A DNA stretch of 64,000 bases from Branchipolynoe longqiensis. Its lineage: Eukaryota; Annelida; Polychaeta; Phyllodocida; Polynoidae. Positions within the stretch are counted from its first letter, which is position 1, and each line of letters opens with the position of its first letter. The stretch spans positions 34,737,884-34,801,883 of the forward strand of contig CM059197.1 of NCBI GenBank assembly GCA_030323885.1, read 5' to 3'. This document shows, piece after piece, positions 10,995 to 22,536 of this stretch. A program made the position numbers and the translations under genes. The notes below the pieces were generated by a model. The model was not told where the DNA came from and ran no database searches. It saw nothing but the letters and a program-made list of their open reading frames with translations.

Positions 10995-11985
10995 CCAGGG
11001 CCCATATGCATGGGCTGGTGCTAGGGCCCTAACCGCGGCTAGGGTGGCACCACATGGCTAACGTTGGAAAATCTGCATGCATGAGCCAGTGCCAGCGCTA
11101 GCCACCGACCGTAGCCTAGACTAAGCTATCCTGATTTCAAGTCAGGTTTAACTACTAGCTGCGCCAGTTAGTGTGCATGGGTGGGTCTCAATCTATTCAA
11201 TGCTATCATATTTAACAGAATTACATACTCAATAAGTGAAATTTGATCAAATTAACCCTAAATTCGAACCGATATTAACGCCGCAGCTACATCGGCGGGG
11301 ATATTAATATTGTCGAATCAACGAATGTACACTAAGCAAATCGCCAACGCTGCCACCGCCGCATCGACGTCGATATCCATACTGTTGAATATCCACAAAA
11401 CAGATCACCGCCGCCGCCGCCACATCGGCGGCAATATATTAGGCTCAAATCTATTCAATGCTGTCAAATTTACTGAATTACATATGCCATAAGTGAAATT
11501 TGATCAATTTAACCCTAAATTCGAACCGATATTAGCGCCGCCGCCGCCGCATCGGCGGCGATATTAATATTGTTGAATCGACGAATGTAAACTAAACAAA
11601 TCGCCACCGCCGCCGCATCGGCGGCAATATATTAGGCCCAAATCTATTCGATCCTATCATATTTAACAGAATTACATACGCAATAAGTGAAATTTTATCA
11701 ATTTAACACTAAATTCGGACTGATATTAACGCTGCCGCCGCATCGGCGGCGATATTAATATTGTTGAATCGACGAATGTAACCAAAACAAATTGCCGCCG
11801 GCCAACAGGCTCAGAGGGATTTCCCAAATCTATAAATAAGTACATGGTTAGCTATCCGGACCGGTTTGGACATCGGTGCATACAGCTTGACCTAATTCAC
11901 CAAGGCCCTCCTAGCCGCGGATAGCTAACCCAGAGCTAGCGTGTAGCACCGGCTAAGCGTAGCACCAGCCCATGCATACTGCCCC
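10995..11985. mobile_element. Large foldback element with GCTAGC and CCGCCG words
   Basis: Inverted ends of about 20 bp read TATGCATGGGCTGGTGCTA on the left and the complement of GTATGCATGGGCTGGTGCTA on the right. The outer parts are dense in CTAGCC, GCTAGC and CCGCGG-type words. The centre is a tandem array (listed separately) with CCGCCGCATCGGCGG palindromes. No target duplication could be fixed. The architecture recalls the word-built MITEs, but the ends differ. Confidence 0.5.
11190..11800. repeat. Tandem array of about 200-bp units
   Basis: About three units share AATCTATTCRATGCTATCA, AATAAGTGAAATTTGATCAA, TAAATTCGAACCGATATTA and GATATTAATATTGTTGAATC. Each contains self-complementary CCGCCGCATCGGCGG blocks of varying length. 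It sits between the inverted arms of the surrounding foldback element. Confidence 0.75.
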
Positions 11986-12174
11986 TGCTGGGTAGCACGT
12001 AGCCTCCATTGGGGGGTAACCACTAGCAGTAGCTGCAGTAGTCCACCCTAGGGACTGTTGCAGCTAGCATGCTGCCACCTGTTGCTACTTCTGAGCGTAC
12101 AGGGGTTAATGTAGTCGCCACTGCCACTGTATGGTAGTTGGGCTCATTATGTACTACTAAAATATCATGTTGAT

Positions 12175-12509
12175 TTGTTTGTTGTTGTTTTACATCCTAG
12201 CAACATCTAAGGACATATCAGGACGGGTACCGACTTGTGACAGTGCGCATTCATGGCGACTTTATAGTGCTGTCCCACTGGGAAACCAGGCCGCCGGCAC
12301 CATGACCTGGTATCCCACTCAGTCACATTATCCTGACACTGAGCACACCAGTCCTTGCCCTATCCTAATAATGCCGAGCGGCTGGCTAGGAAGCGACAAG
12401 TATCAATTTTAAAGTCATTGGTTTGACTCGACCGGCACTCGAACCCATGACCCCACGATCTACCAGCACGAGAGACGGACGCTCTAACTCATTCGGCCAT
12501 CCCGTCTGG
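12175..12509 (-). mobile_element. Full-length SINE-A with 10-bp target duplication
   Basis: This 335-bp copy is flanked by perfect TCATGTTGAT repeats at 12165-12174 and 12510-12519. On the minus strand it starts CAGACGGGATGGCCGAATGA, has box B in the region of GGGTTCGAGTGCC, and ends GTTGCTAGGATGTAAAAC plus CAACAACAAACAAA. It is the best reference copy for the family in this window. The duplication length fits LINE-driven insertion. Confidence 0.9.
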
Positions 12510-12824
12510 TCATGTTGATCGCTATTGTCTATCTAACTCACTTTAGATTCAAGTCGATTGGGGTTTTTTTAATCCCGTTTTTGTTCTGGCTGCCAAAACA
12601 CCTCTGAAATACACTATTTGCATCCCTCTCGCGACTCAGTGGGATGCTGTGTGTCCCCACGATAACGTAAACAAAATTCAGGGATTTTTCTTGCACCCAA
12701 TCACATGCCTGATATATGCATGCGTATATCAGGGATATGCCGGTGTAGATTGGGAGCGGAGGCCCCCCTGCTGGTTTTAGGGTTAGTTCCACTCTATCCC
12801 CCTCCCCTCTGGTTGGGTTCGAGT

Positions 12825-13080
12825 CCATCAGGTGGCGCCTATGGGCCTCCCCGATCTCGGACTTCCGGCCCCTGACAGCAGTCCACTTTCCCCTCGGACA
12901 CTGCTCGGGTAACTTTTCCTGATTTCTTTTTTATTATTACTCATTTACTCATTCATCGTTTACCCATTAACTCGGTAGGGCACCTAGCCCAGCCAGATAC
13001 GGTTCCTTGTTATTTAATGGTTATGTTCCTAATAAAATAACTGTATCTGCCTCCAGTCGTCCGTGTTGCCTGCCTCCACT
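12825..13080 (+). other. GGTGGCGCC site followed by LTR-like sequence
   Basis: CCATCAGGTGGCGCC at 12825-12839 fits the CTCF-like motif. The following 230 bp run through GC-rich sequence to CTAATAAAATAACTG and a pyrimidine-rich end, CCAGTCGTCCGTGTTGCC. That resembles the end of an LTR. No partner copy or target duplication was found, so the LTR reading is weak. Confidence 0.25.
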
Positions 13081-13734
13081 ACATATACATCTGTGAGTGT
13101 ATATAGATATATACATAGATATGTGTATATATAGATATATATATATATATATTTAGTGTTACAGGGCCAATAGCATAAACAAGCCAACTTTACATAATCA
13201 GAATTATCATAATCGAATATGATTATTCATCATTTGTATATCTTGAAACAACCTAGATAAAAGATTCACCCCATACTGCTGCGGTAGCCACAGGAGGAGT
13301 GAAGACCAAGTTGGGTAAATGAACTGAGTTGATACATTCTTAATTTAAGAAGCAGAATATATTTGCGGAATTGTATGAAAAACAGTTGGTTTTATTTAAC
13401 GATGCCTCTAGCATGCAGTTACAACTAATAGTTCAATTATATTGTGTTTCTATTATTGAACAGGATTCGCATGTGGTTATTATTTCAACTGGTAGTTTTG
13501 TGTATGTACCAACAAATTGTACAGAACGGCCAGAAGGCCAGTGCTCTGGCACTGACAAAAGTCATTATTCGCTGAATAAACTAAATTTGAGTAACAAAAA
13601 AAAAAATACAGATTTTTTTTTTTAAAGAGATATTCTTAGTAGTTCTACGCGCAATGCCACGGTTGGTGTTTGTACAGTTTTAATATTGTGTCACAAAATA
13701 GCGAATGTTCATGTCAAAAGGTGCTTGTGAAAGT

Positions 13735-14285
13735 CAGGTGATCAGATCATTGAAGTAACACATATCCCCAATATCATCTATGGAAACTACTTATGAAAGG
13801 ACTATGTGTAGATGCATTATATGTATGAGGAATACTTCCCATTATCGCCCATAATAATAGGAAGTTCCAGTGGCAAATACTCCACCCCCATTTGCGAATG
13901 GACTCGCCCAGTAAGTAATTAGATCAGATCTTGAAGTTACACGTATCCCCAATACCATTTATGGACACTACTTGTAAAAGAACTATGTGTATATACATTA
14001 TATATGAGGGATAATTCCTATTATCGCCCATAATAATAGGGAGTGTCCAGTGACAAATCCTCCACCCCCATCTGCGAATGGACTCGCCCAGTAAGTAATT
14101 AGATCAGATCTTGAAGTTACACATATCGCCAATGCCATTTATGGACACTACTTGTAAAAGAACTATGTATATATACATTATATATATGAAGGATAATTCC
14201 CATTATCGCCCATAATACTAGGGAATGTCCAGTGACAAATCCTCCACCGCCATCTGCGAATGGACTCGTCCAGTAGGTTCGCTCG
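13735..14285. repeat. Three tandem units of about 182 bp
   Basis: Each unit carries AGATCAGATCTTGAAGTTAC, CCATTTATGGACACTACTTG, ATTATCGCCCATAATA and TGCGAATGGACTCG. The units are about 90% alike by eye. No open frame runs through them. A unit of this length could come from a longer satellite. Confidence 0.8.
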
Positions 14286-14444
14286 TGGATGCGCTACATC
14301 TGCAACTTTTAACTCTCGTAATTATCCTATTTACTCCTACCAAATTAATCTAAACATCACATACTAAACACAAGTTCACCTTGTTCCACCAATATACGAA
14401 TTATAATGTATATTTACAGAGAAAATGTCAAGCGTGGATAATTG

Positions 14445-15185
14445 TTAGGTCTCGCTCCACTAATCCTTGCCCTATCCTAGCAAGGCGATGGAGCTAGACT
14501 AGGAATTACGCCAGTGCCCTCTCATTGTGGCCTTATAGTGCTCCCTCATTGGGATGCCATGCCCTCAGCACCATCACCTTGTAAAGTCCACGGCTGCAAT
14601 ATGTCTGTGTGTAGGCAGGCTATAATGAAATCAATACAGGCTAGAAGAGAAAGGAAGAGTATAAAGAATGAAAGTAGAAAGAGAGAGACAATGCCCTCAG
14701 GTTTATTATTTATAGTGGTACATGGATCTGGTATGGCATACCACCTGACCGTGTTCTCCAATGAGAATCAAGCATTTACAGTTCCTCCAATGAACATCAA
14801 GTATTCCTGTGTCACCATGGCTACAGTGATCTGCCCACCACCACCATGCGGTGTGGCCCCTTTGGCCACCACCTGCCTGAGCTGAGTGTATGGTGATCCA
14901 TGACTAACAGAGGGAGGAGGGGGTAGTGGGTAGAGCTCCAAGAGCCCCTTACACACTATCTCTAGTGCCTCGTTCACACTATCTGACTAATACACAATGA
15001 CTATTGACCATGAGTAAAGTATCACCAGCAACTACATAAATACATTCATGCACCTGGCACTATATACCATTTACCATTATAGACCATTTGCATTCCCCCA
15101 CCAATGCGTTCCATCAGAATAATTTACAACCTGATATTGCACTTGGCTACATGTTATGCCTAGCCAACCACCACAGCAGGCACTT
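14445..15185 (-). mobile_element. SINE-A fragments interrupted by a solo LTR
   Basis: The 14520-14579 part and the 15129-15185 part are diverged SINE-A body in the minus orientation, and they join at ACCT. A further piece at 14445-14515 (CTTGCCCTATCCTAGCAA) is out of order, so this is a mosaic of two copies. Confidence 0.55.
14580..15128 (-). mobile_element. LTR-1 solo LTR, copy A, with 4-bp duplication
   Basis: The element is 549 bp. On the minus strand it begins TGTAAATTATTCTG and ends GTGGACTTTACA. It is flanked by ACCT on both sides (14576-14579 and 15129-15132). It contains AAATAATAAACCTGAGGG, a likely polyadenylation or TATA region. The 4-bp duplication and TG...CA ends fit a Ty3/gypsy-type LTR. 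Copies B (50090) and C (3577) share ends and internal blocks. No internal coding part is present. Confidence 0.85.
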
Positions 15186-15189
15186 GGAC

Positions 15190-15470
15190 CAGAGACAGAT
15201 CTCCTGACAACCAATCATAAAGAGATGCAAACTGCAAAGGTATAGCCATATTTCCCCATCCATCAAGTCTGGCCTAAAACATCTTGCAAGGCACAGTTAA
15301 AGGAGGAAGAAAACAAGGTGGATAAAGGAAGAGGTGGGAAGACAAATTCAGGGAATGGACAGGCATGGAGTTTGGCAAGTCCGGGAGGGCAGTGAAGAGT
15401 TGAGAACACTGGAGAAAACTGGTCATCTGTGGTCCTCCAGTGACCCTCGCGGTTAAAGGAATGATGATGA
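15190..15470 (+). mobile_element. LINE-R2 3' end, decayed
   Basis: In shifted frames it encodes pieces such as ILQGTVKGGRKQGG and REWTGMEFGKSGRAV, followed by a short 3' UTR and an ATGATGATGA tail. The same C-terminal region is present at 47554-48051. Several stops and frameshifts show that it is dead. Confidence 0.7.
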
Positions 15471-15480
15471 CTAATGCTAA

Positions 15481-15940
15481 AGCCCCAGTGTCACCTACCC
15501 GGACAAGCCCCGGATATTGAGCCGGACCACCCCTGGACCAGTCGCCCGGAACGCCCCGGCCCGCCCCTGATAAAATCGCTATTTTCGTAGTTTTTTGCCT
15601 TGCAGTCACACCTTCCCAGACGAGCCCCCGGACCAGCCCCGGACCAGAGGCCGGATCGCCCCATACAACCCCGGACAACCCCCGGACTCCACAGTGTAGC
15701 CATGGACTAGTCCCAGACGAGTGATCCGGGCTGATCCGGGGTGTCCGGGTCTTATCCGGGCAGTCCGGAAGTGGTCCGTGGCTACGCCGGGGGTAGTCCG
15801 GAAAAGTCCGGGGGTGGTCCGGGTTAAACCGTGGCTGAAACATGGCTCATCCGGAGCGAAACAGCCCCGGACCACCCCCGGACCATCCCGGGACAGCCCG
15901 GACCGGCCCCGGTTCACCCCCGGTCCACCCCCGAACTACC
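15481..15940. mobile_element. Word-built foldback MITE, CCGGAC type, right end unclear
   Basis: After TAA (15478-15480) it begins AGCCCCAGTGTCACC, nearly the same as the element at 9198. The interior consists of CCCCGGA and CCGGACC words, then GTCCGGG words from about 15720, then CCGGACC again. It abuts the LINE-R2 tail. No matching right end is visible near 15940, so it is probably truncated. Confidence 0.6.
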
Positions 15941-16055
15941 CTTCTTATGATTGGAAAAGCTTATTCTTATTGCAATACGGTCTTTATAACCTATTATGTC
16001 GGTTTACTCAAAGTCATTGTTCATTTGCCTTCTGCATACTGTCGTATTGGTACCT

Positions 16056-16852
16056 AATGCTTGCATTGCGTTTGATTCGTGGCGAAGGAAGATGTTTGTT
16101 TGTTTGTTGTTGTTTTATGTCCTAGCAACATCTAAGGTCATATCAGGACGGGTACCGACTTGTGACAGTGCCCACTCATAGCGACTTTATAGTGCTGTCC
16201 CACTGGGAAACCAGGCCGCCAGCACCATGACCTTGTATCCCACTCAGTCACATTATCCTGATACTGAGCACACCCATCCTTGCCCTGTCCTAATAATGCC
16301 GAGCGCCTGGGTAGGAAGCGACAAGTATAAATTTTTAAGTCATTGGTTTGACTCGACCAGGGTTTGAACCCATGACCCCACGATCTACCAGCATGGGAGA
16401 CGGATGCTCTAGTTCATTCGGCCATCCCGAAGAACCCCCCCCCCCTCCCTCCTCCTGTCACCCGACTCCACCCCCCCGGGGCCCTCTCCCTCCTTATAAC
16501 GCGGCCCGCCGCTGCCTCCAGCCACTCTGCCTGCTGCCTCCTCCTGCTCCACGACTCACTGTTTCCACCCACCCACCCTTGCTTTCTCTTTTTGCTTTTT
16601 CTTTTTTTCTTTTCTCTTTATAGGGTGGAAGGGCTCTTCGAGGCTCTCTCCATCAACGTGACTTTCTCCCCCAGACTGACCTTGCCCCATATCCGGCTGG
16701 TCCGGACATTGACATTAACATTGACATTTGACATTTCCATTTGCTATTTGACATTACATTTGACATTTACATTAGACATAGGCATTTTATCCTTGTGAAA
16801 TAAAATGTCTTTCTTCCACCCCTGCCTCTTGTCGTTCCTTCGTTGTGTATCA
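16056..16852 (+). mobile_element. LTR-2 solo-LTR-like copy with a SINE-A inside
   Basis: It begins TAATGCTTGCATTGCGTTTG, as in the copy at 7360. After a SINE-A insertion it continues with a TATA-like CTTATAACGCG, then TAGGGTGGAAGGGCTCTTC, GAAATAAAATGTC and a pyrimidine-rich end. Without the SINE it is about 457 bp, close to the other copy (487 bp). ACATTTGACATT microrepeats lie near 16710-16770. Confidence 0.55.
16093..16432 (-). mobile_element. SINE-A inside LTR-2
   Basis: A near full-length copy in the minus orientation, with head near 16432 and CAACAACAAACAAACA tail at 16093. The flanks GGAAGA and CGAAGA are a possible short target duplication. It is younger than the LTR that it interrupts. 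Confidence 0.8.
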
Positions 16853-16859
16853 TGTTAGT

Positions 16860-17715
16860 GTTGCAGAGGCTGATGAAACCATCAGATTTCTCAAACCAAA
16901 ACCATTATCTAAATTCCAGCTTACGTATCTAATGTAGATGCGTTATTCTCCAAAACTGGGCACCACATATTTGGTCTCCATGTTACAATGCTGATAATTA
17001 AGTCTTTGTTTTATCGATAGCAAGTCAAATAATGATTGTACCCTCTGTCTATTAGGTATGTTAGCAGTTCTACATGTATTGAATTTATCCCACATAAGAT
17101 ATCAAAATTATAAATGTATGATTTTGCGCTAGAGTGAAAATGTGAAAATTTACACATTGATACCATACATGTAGCCAAACTTGTTTTCAACTTATTTTTC
17201 AACTTTTTTCTTGTAAGTCATAACCTTGTCTGCTTAACAGTAATCTTGTTTGACTATGTTGTATATGTTAAAATGAGGTTCTGGATATGTCTTTTATTTT
17301 CATGTTATACAAGTGATATTAATGTATTTCTCAATTTGTATAAGATCTAATTCAAAAAGTGAAATTCTTTTTTTTTCAACTCTGACATATCCACAAGATG
17401 CAAACCTTCATAGGACATTGGACTAGGCTATTATTCGGAAGGATTTTTGCTATTATTTGGAAGGTTTTCACTTTTGGTTTCCATGTCACACTTTTGTGCC
17501 CGGTTTTAGAGAATGACCCAGATACGGGTAAACTCATTAAACATTTGCTGCTGCTTAGAAAAAATATTAAGTTAATTTGATAGAACATGGTACTGGTAAA
17601 GCATAAGGTACCCAGGATTTCGGTGTGCACACCAAAATTCATGTCACATATTTTCATTTCAAATATCTCCAATGTAAACTGTTTAAAGTAAAAGTTACTT
17701 CAAACTAGAGTAATT
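16860..17715. other. AT-rich stretch with a MITE-P-like part
   Basis: At 17600-17705 the minus strand shares blocks with MITE-P: AAGTAACTTTTACTTTAAA and GGAGATATTTGAAATGAAAA. It also has a palindrome, TTTCGGTGTGCACACCAAAA, placed where MITE-P has its GGCAAGC palindrome. Near 16870, ATGAAACCATCAGATTTC might be the other end of an enlarged copy. The rest holds nothing I recognise. Confidence 0.35.
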
Positions 17716-17721
17716 ACAAAA

Positions 17722-18055
17722 TCGATACTTGTTACTACATAGCCTGACGTTCGCCATTACTAAGATAATGCAATCATTGGTTTGCTCAGTATCAGGATAA
17801 TACGACTGAGTGGGATATCGTGTCATGGTCCCAGCAAGACTGGTCTCCCAGTGGGGCAGCACAATAAAGTCGCCATGAGAGCGCACTGTTACAAGTCGGT
17901 ACCCATTTCGATATGACCTTAAATGTTGGTAAGGCTCCCAAGAAACAAGTATGATGTTATGGTTTCCACTTGAAAATATCATGTGAAGTTGTTTAGAAAG
18001 AAAATGTATATAAGTGTGTATGTATGTATGTATGTATGTATGTATGTATGTGATG
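17722..18055 (+). mobile_element. SINE-A copy followed by a GTAT microsatellite
   Basis: SINE-A body and tail run from TACTTGTTACTACATAGCC to ATGACCTTAAATGTTGG (17722-17930). The head is absent. A (GTAT)n microsatellite of about nine units follows at 18016-18051. Confidence 0.7.
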
Positions 18056-18649
18056 TATAAGACTGATGCGAGTATAAAGGCGTGAAAGGGTATGTTCCCT
18101 ATATGATCACCCATATGTCATGTACTACTTTTTCACAGTTGGGCTAGGCGGCGCCATCACCCCCAACCCGACCAGTGGTGCGAATACTGTCACTCGCACA
18201 CTGGAATTTTGTTTAAACACAATTTGTATGTGTATATCTGTATATATGCATTTAGATAAGTGAGGTTTTTTGTTGGGTGGGGGGAGGCATTGGGGAATAA
18301 AAAGAGAACATTCAAAGCACTCTGCATTTCTACTTCCCCCCCCCCATCCACTCACCCACTCCCTCCCATTAGATATCTGGGTTGAGCTTATGCCAAATGC
18401 ATTAGTGTGAAGCGTAGCGGAAATAGAGGAAACGCAATGGTCTTTGTATGTGGCTTAAACCATGAGAGCTCTGATCCCCATTGTCAGCTGATAGGTCACA
18501 AAGAACACTACCAGCATCAGTGATCTTCAAATTCCATTTACTTAGGGAATATCCTTTTGGAATATGGCGATTATTTGGATTATATTGTATGTGTGATTCA
18601 CATGAAAGCAGATGCCCGACATTCAATGGGGGAACATTAATTACAGTTT

Positions 18650-18960
18650 GTTTGTTTGTTTTATGTCCTAGCAACATCTAAGATCATATCAGGACGGGTA
18701 CCGACTTGTGACAGTGCGCACTCATGATGACTTTATAATGCTGCCCCACTGGGAGACCAGGTCGCTAGCACCATGACCTGATATCCCACTCAGTCACATT
18801 ATGCTGACACTGAGCCAACCAGTCCTTGCCTTATCCTAATAATGCCGAGTGCCAGACTAGGTAGCTATAAGTATCAATTTTTAAGTCATCAATCCGAATC
18901 CCATGATCTACCAAAACAGGAGACGGATGTTCAAGTTATTCGGCCATCATGTCTGGTACT
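18650..18960 (-). mobile_element. SINE-A copy
   Basis: Tail at the left (CAAACAAACTG on the minus strand) and head at the right, with a small deletion across box B. It lies tail to head-end against the next, oppositely oriented copy. Confidence 0.75.
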
Positions 18961-18974
18961 CTTTTAAGAGTCCC

Positions 18975-19297
18975 CAACGCACAGGCCTCATGTGCCGAAG
19001 ATCAGAAGTTTGTGAGTTTGCTTACCGGTCGATTTAAACCAATGACTTACAAATTTATACTTGTCGCTTCCTAGCCTGGTGGTAGGCATTATTAGGATAG
19101 GGCAGGGACTGGTTAGCTTGGTGTCAGGATAATGTGACTGAGTGGGATATCGGGTCATGGTGCCGGCGGCCTGATTTCTCAGTGGGGCAGCACTATAAAA
19201 TCGCCATGTGTGCATACTGTCACAAGTCGGTACCTGTCCTGATATGACCTTAGATGTTGCTAGGACGTAAAACAAGAACAAACAAATAAACAAAACA
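18975..19297 (+). mobile_element. SINE-A copy
   Basis: Body and tail are well kept, including TATCGGGTCATGGTGCCGG and GTTGCTAGGACGTAAAAC. It ends in an A-rich CAAACAAATAAACAAAAC tail. The head is diverged. Confidence 0.8.
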
Positions 19298-19534
19298 GTG
19301 CTAGTTCACTGTCATGTCCAGCCCGACAGTTGGCAGCACTGCGACTGTGTCGCGCTCGACAGGAATGGTTTGGCTGGCTGCAGTTATGTGGATGTCTGTT
19401 GAACTGACATGGCTACTTCGCTTTAATTGTTATTAAAGACCATGATATAGATCGTTTTCGTCTGAATACGACACTTCCAAGATGCCAACGTTGGTGCACC
19501 CAGAGCCCCTGGTCAGGTTAGTGTAGGGGTTAAA

Positions 19535-19872
19535 CTTGCTTTGTTTTGTTTGTTGGGGGTTTTACGTCCTAGCAACATCTAAGGTTATGTCAGGACGGGT
19601 ACCGAGTTGTAGGCACTGATGGCAATGCTGTAGTGTTGCCCCGCTGGAAGACTGGGTTACCAGCACCATGAGCCAATATCCCACTCAGTCACATTATCCT
19701 GATACTGAATAAGCCAGTATTTGTATTAATGCCGAGCACCAGGCTAGGTAAGTGACAAGTATTCATTTTGTAAGTCATTGACTTGACTCAGCTGAAATTC
19801 CAAACTCACGACCTTCCACACTGGAAGCCAGTCAGCACTCTTCCTGATCTGGCCATCATATCGGGTGTGAGC
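19535..19872 (-). mobile_element. SINE-A copy
   Basis: A diverged near full-length copy. The tail lies at 19535-19570 and the head near 19790-19872, with a weak box B. A short deletion removes part of the GTGACAGTGCGCACTC block. Confidence 0.7.
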
Positions 19873-20129
19873 GTGAAGGATATTGCAACACTACACATAG
19901 ACACAGACATGGTATGACTTTATTTAATGTAGAACATTTGCTAGCACAATGTCACTACGGTCTATGCGAGAAACAAATCTAAAGCAAGATTGATTGATTG
20001 GTGGTTTATTTACACCGTGTTGGTAGCATAGGTCATACTAACAGCAAGAATTGTGTGTTTTGTATTCAGCCATCGCTTTTACACAGTGCAAACGCATACA
20101 ACGCTCATCATAGCCAAAAGTAAACTGTA

Positions 20130-20720
20130 CGAGGGTAGTAGTCTGCACTGACCTCTCAGGCAAGGAGCCACATAGACAGGTGTGTGTGGTTAGGGTGGTG
20201 CTAGATAAAGGATTCACCCTGTACTCGCAGTACATGGGTGAATACCAGCCCTAATTAAAAACGGTCGAAAATGTGGGGAAATGAAATGAGAGCGTAATTT
20301 CACAACCTAAGAAGCAACAATTATTCTTTACATATGTCTTATTATTTCCCCGCTACCTTTGAGTTGACAAATATAATAAAACATATAATTTAATACAATT
20401 TAAAGGTGAAATCGACGGCCGCCATCTTGTCTTTTTGCATTCTCTCCCATTTCACCAACTCTTTACCAATATATGTAGACATTTGATCCTGGAACCACAG
20501 TTTCTAGTTCCTGTTTCAGACTAAAGCTATTTTTGCCTGCATTTACACAATGTTGTCCTTCACCCGTGTACTAGTACAGGGTGAATCTTTTATCTAGGGT
20601 GGTGATATCATTGAGCCTAGGTGGTGAAATGGTTAGCATACTGGCCTGGAATGCAAGAGATGTGGGTTCAATTCCCGCTCTAGGCACAATATTTCCCATT
20701 GTTGTCACCACCGCCACATA
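20130..20720 (+). mobile_element. SINE-C copy split by MITE-H
   Basis: The upstream block (GTAGTCTGCACTGACCTCTC) lies at 20130-20200. After a 396-bp insertion the sequence resumes with GATATCATTGAGCCTAGG and a clear tRNA-like head (GGTGAAATGGTTAGC, then GGGTTCAATTCCC). It ends soon after AATATTTCCCATT. The rejoined order matches the copy at 8466-8805. Confidence 0.75.
20201..20596. mobile_element. MITE-H with perfect 8-bp duplication
   Basis: The element is flanked by GGGTGGTG at 20193-20200 and 20597-20604. The ends are inverted over about 40 bp: CTAGATAAAGGATTCACCCT on the left and TAGATAAAAGATTCACCC in reverse on the right. Removing it restores the SINE-C sequence. An 8-bp duplication is known for hAT and P superfamilies; the superfamily is not decided here. 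A second copy is at 35434-35840. Confidence 0.85.
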
Positions 20721-21094
20721 TCTGTTTATGTAGTCAACGTGAGTTTAAAGTACATGGCCTACAGTGAAGGATATGACTGGGAGGGATCCTCCTCAAACCC
20801 AACTTCCGGTTCGGTAAAGACACCAGGTCGCAGCTTCAGTCCCTCCCCAGGGACAAGTCGTGAGTGGAAACTCATAAGCCACGTAATAATTAGATTTAGA
20901 CAGTCGGGAAATGTGAACAATTACAGGAAATTGCCATGGATGTTTCTGGTGGGGGAACCACGCGCTGCACACTGCACCCTCACCCACACACACACACAAT
21001 CGAATTAGTCTGGCTGAAAAAGGACTACTTATTGATCACATTCTGGGGTCAGGAGGTCAGGGGGGGGGATATTTCCCCACCAGCAAAGTCTGGC

Positions 21095-21358
21095 TGAAAT
21101 GATTGTTGTTTGTTTGTTTGTTGGAGTTTTACATCCTGGCAACATTTCAGGTCATATCAGGACGGATACTGACTAGTGACAGTGCGCACTCATGGCGACT
21201 TTATAGTGCTGCCCACTGGGAGACCAGGCCACTGGCACCGTTGACCCAATTTCCCACTTAGTCACATTATCCTGATACTGAGTTAACCAGTCTGTGCCCT
21301 ATCCTAGTCATGCCGATTGCCAGGCTAGGTAGCGAGCGACAAGTATCAATTTTGTAAG
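21095..21358 (-). mobile_element. SINE-A copy lacking its head
   Basis: The tail starts at 21095 (CAAACAAACAAACAACAAT on the minus strand). The sequence runs to ACTTACAAAATTGATACTTG near 21358 and stops before the tRNA-like part, as in 5'-truncated insertions. Confidence 0.75.
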
Positions 21359-21465
21359 TTGTATGTGAAGGAGTTAAAGGGGTAGTAAGTAAGAAAAGCA
21401 GCTCAACTTTACTTGGTGACAATCATGATCAAAGGTGATTAGTCTTACTTTGTTTACCTTGAAAT

Positions 21466-21555
21466 CATCATCCTCATCATGCTGTCGGTCGCGATGCGAC
21501 AAAGACTGCTTTCATTACTTGACTGCCGCTCTCCATTTAGCTCTCTCAGAAGTAA
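21466..21555 (-). mobile_element. LINE-R1 3' fragment
   Basis: On the minus strand it has AGAGAGCTAAATGGAGAGCG, then CAAGTAATGAAAGCAGTC, TCGCATCGCGACCGACAGCA and an ATGATGA tail. It is a very short 5'-truncated copy. Confidence 0.75.
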
Positions 21556-21559
21556 CCTA

Positions 21560-22530
21560 TACTTATAGATGTGTATGGCCCCCACCATCGTCTGAGTGTC
21601 TCTGTGGTCAAGTAGTGGCTCTTAGCTCCATCTTTCTTTTGTTTTGTTAATAAATTGTATCCATATAAATCTGTTGTCAGTGCCATAGCACTGGTCTTCA
21701 GGGCAGAAGTGTTACAGGTATCATGGTATTTACACAATTCTTTCTTTTTAACATGAGTTATATAGTTTCTTGAAATGTGAAGTCGATTCTGAAATTAAAG
21801 TGTACACAAAGACCCTATAATACTAAGACTGGTCACTCCCTGTCTCTCCCATGGCAATGTAAATTTTGCAGTGCCACCTTGTGGAGGGTTTGATCAGCCC
21901 GGCTGCTGGTTGGTGTTTCACATGTAAACACATACAATTATATTATGCATGAGATAGGTACGTATGAATACCTATCAATATAAAATTGCTATGAACAAAT
22001 ACACATCATCATCAGCATCATCATCATCATTGCAATCATCACACATCTTTCACATTCATATATACATTTATACATAAAAATAGCACCTGTTTAACCAAGA
22101 GAACAGCACCCCACCAAGTGGTGGGTTTGATCATTTTGATTACACAGTACAGGCTGAGTGAGCCGTCTTAGTATTATCAGGTCTTTGGTGTGCACAATGC
22201 AGTAAGTAATGAGTATGAGGTACATTAAATTAAATCATTTTATATTTATATCAAAGGTTTTAGTTGTTGGATTAGGATTTCGAATACAGTTAGATACCAG
22301 TACCTTTACTTAGTCTTAATTCAGAGTGATCAAATACTCTTTTATTCATTGCATTGTTTTCTATGCAGTAGGATTTGCATGTTAGTCGAGGTATGTTTGT
22401 TTTAGTAAGTCAAGATGTGAGTAAGATCATTCAGCCCTAGTGACCGTCGCTGAAGTGATCAGTTCCAGTTTGACCTTGAATAGAACATGTTATGTGGAAT
22501 GTGGTCGATATTTCTGGAATATAAATATTT
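21560..22530. other. Stretch without a recognisable gene
   Basis: It holds an ATC-rich microsatellite at about 22005-22035. GTGCCACCTTGTGGAG at 21871-21886, read in reverse, fits a CTCF-like motif. Nothing else is supported. Confidence 0.45.
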
Positions 22531-22536
22531 TCTTAA

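Noticed and set aside
12420..12509. tRNA-like sequences with box A and box B, here and at many other positions
   Set aside because: They are heads of SINE families, with diverged stems, conserved non-tRNA bodies and tails. No sequence folds as a convincing stand-alone tRNA gene.
15274..15843. 189-residue minus-strand open frame rich in proline and aspartate
   Set aside because: It crosses the LINE-R2 end and the CCGGAC-type MITE. The composition comes from the CCGGAC word.
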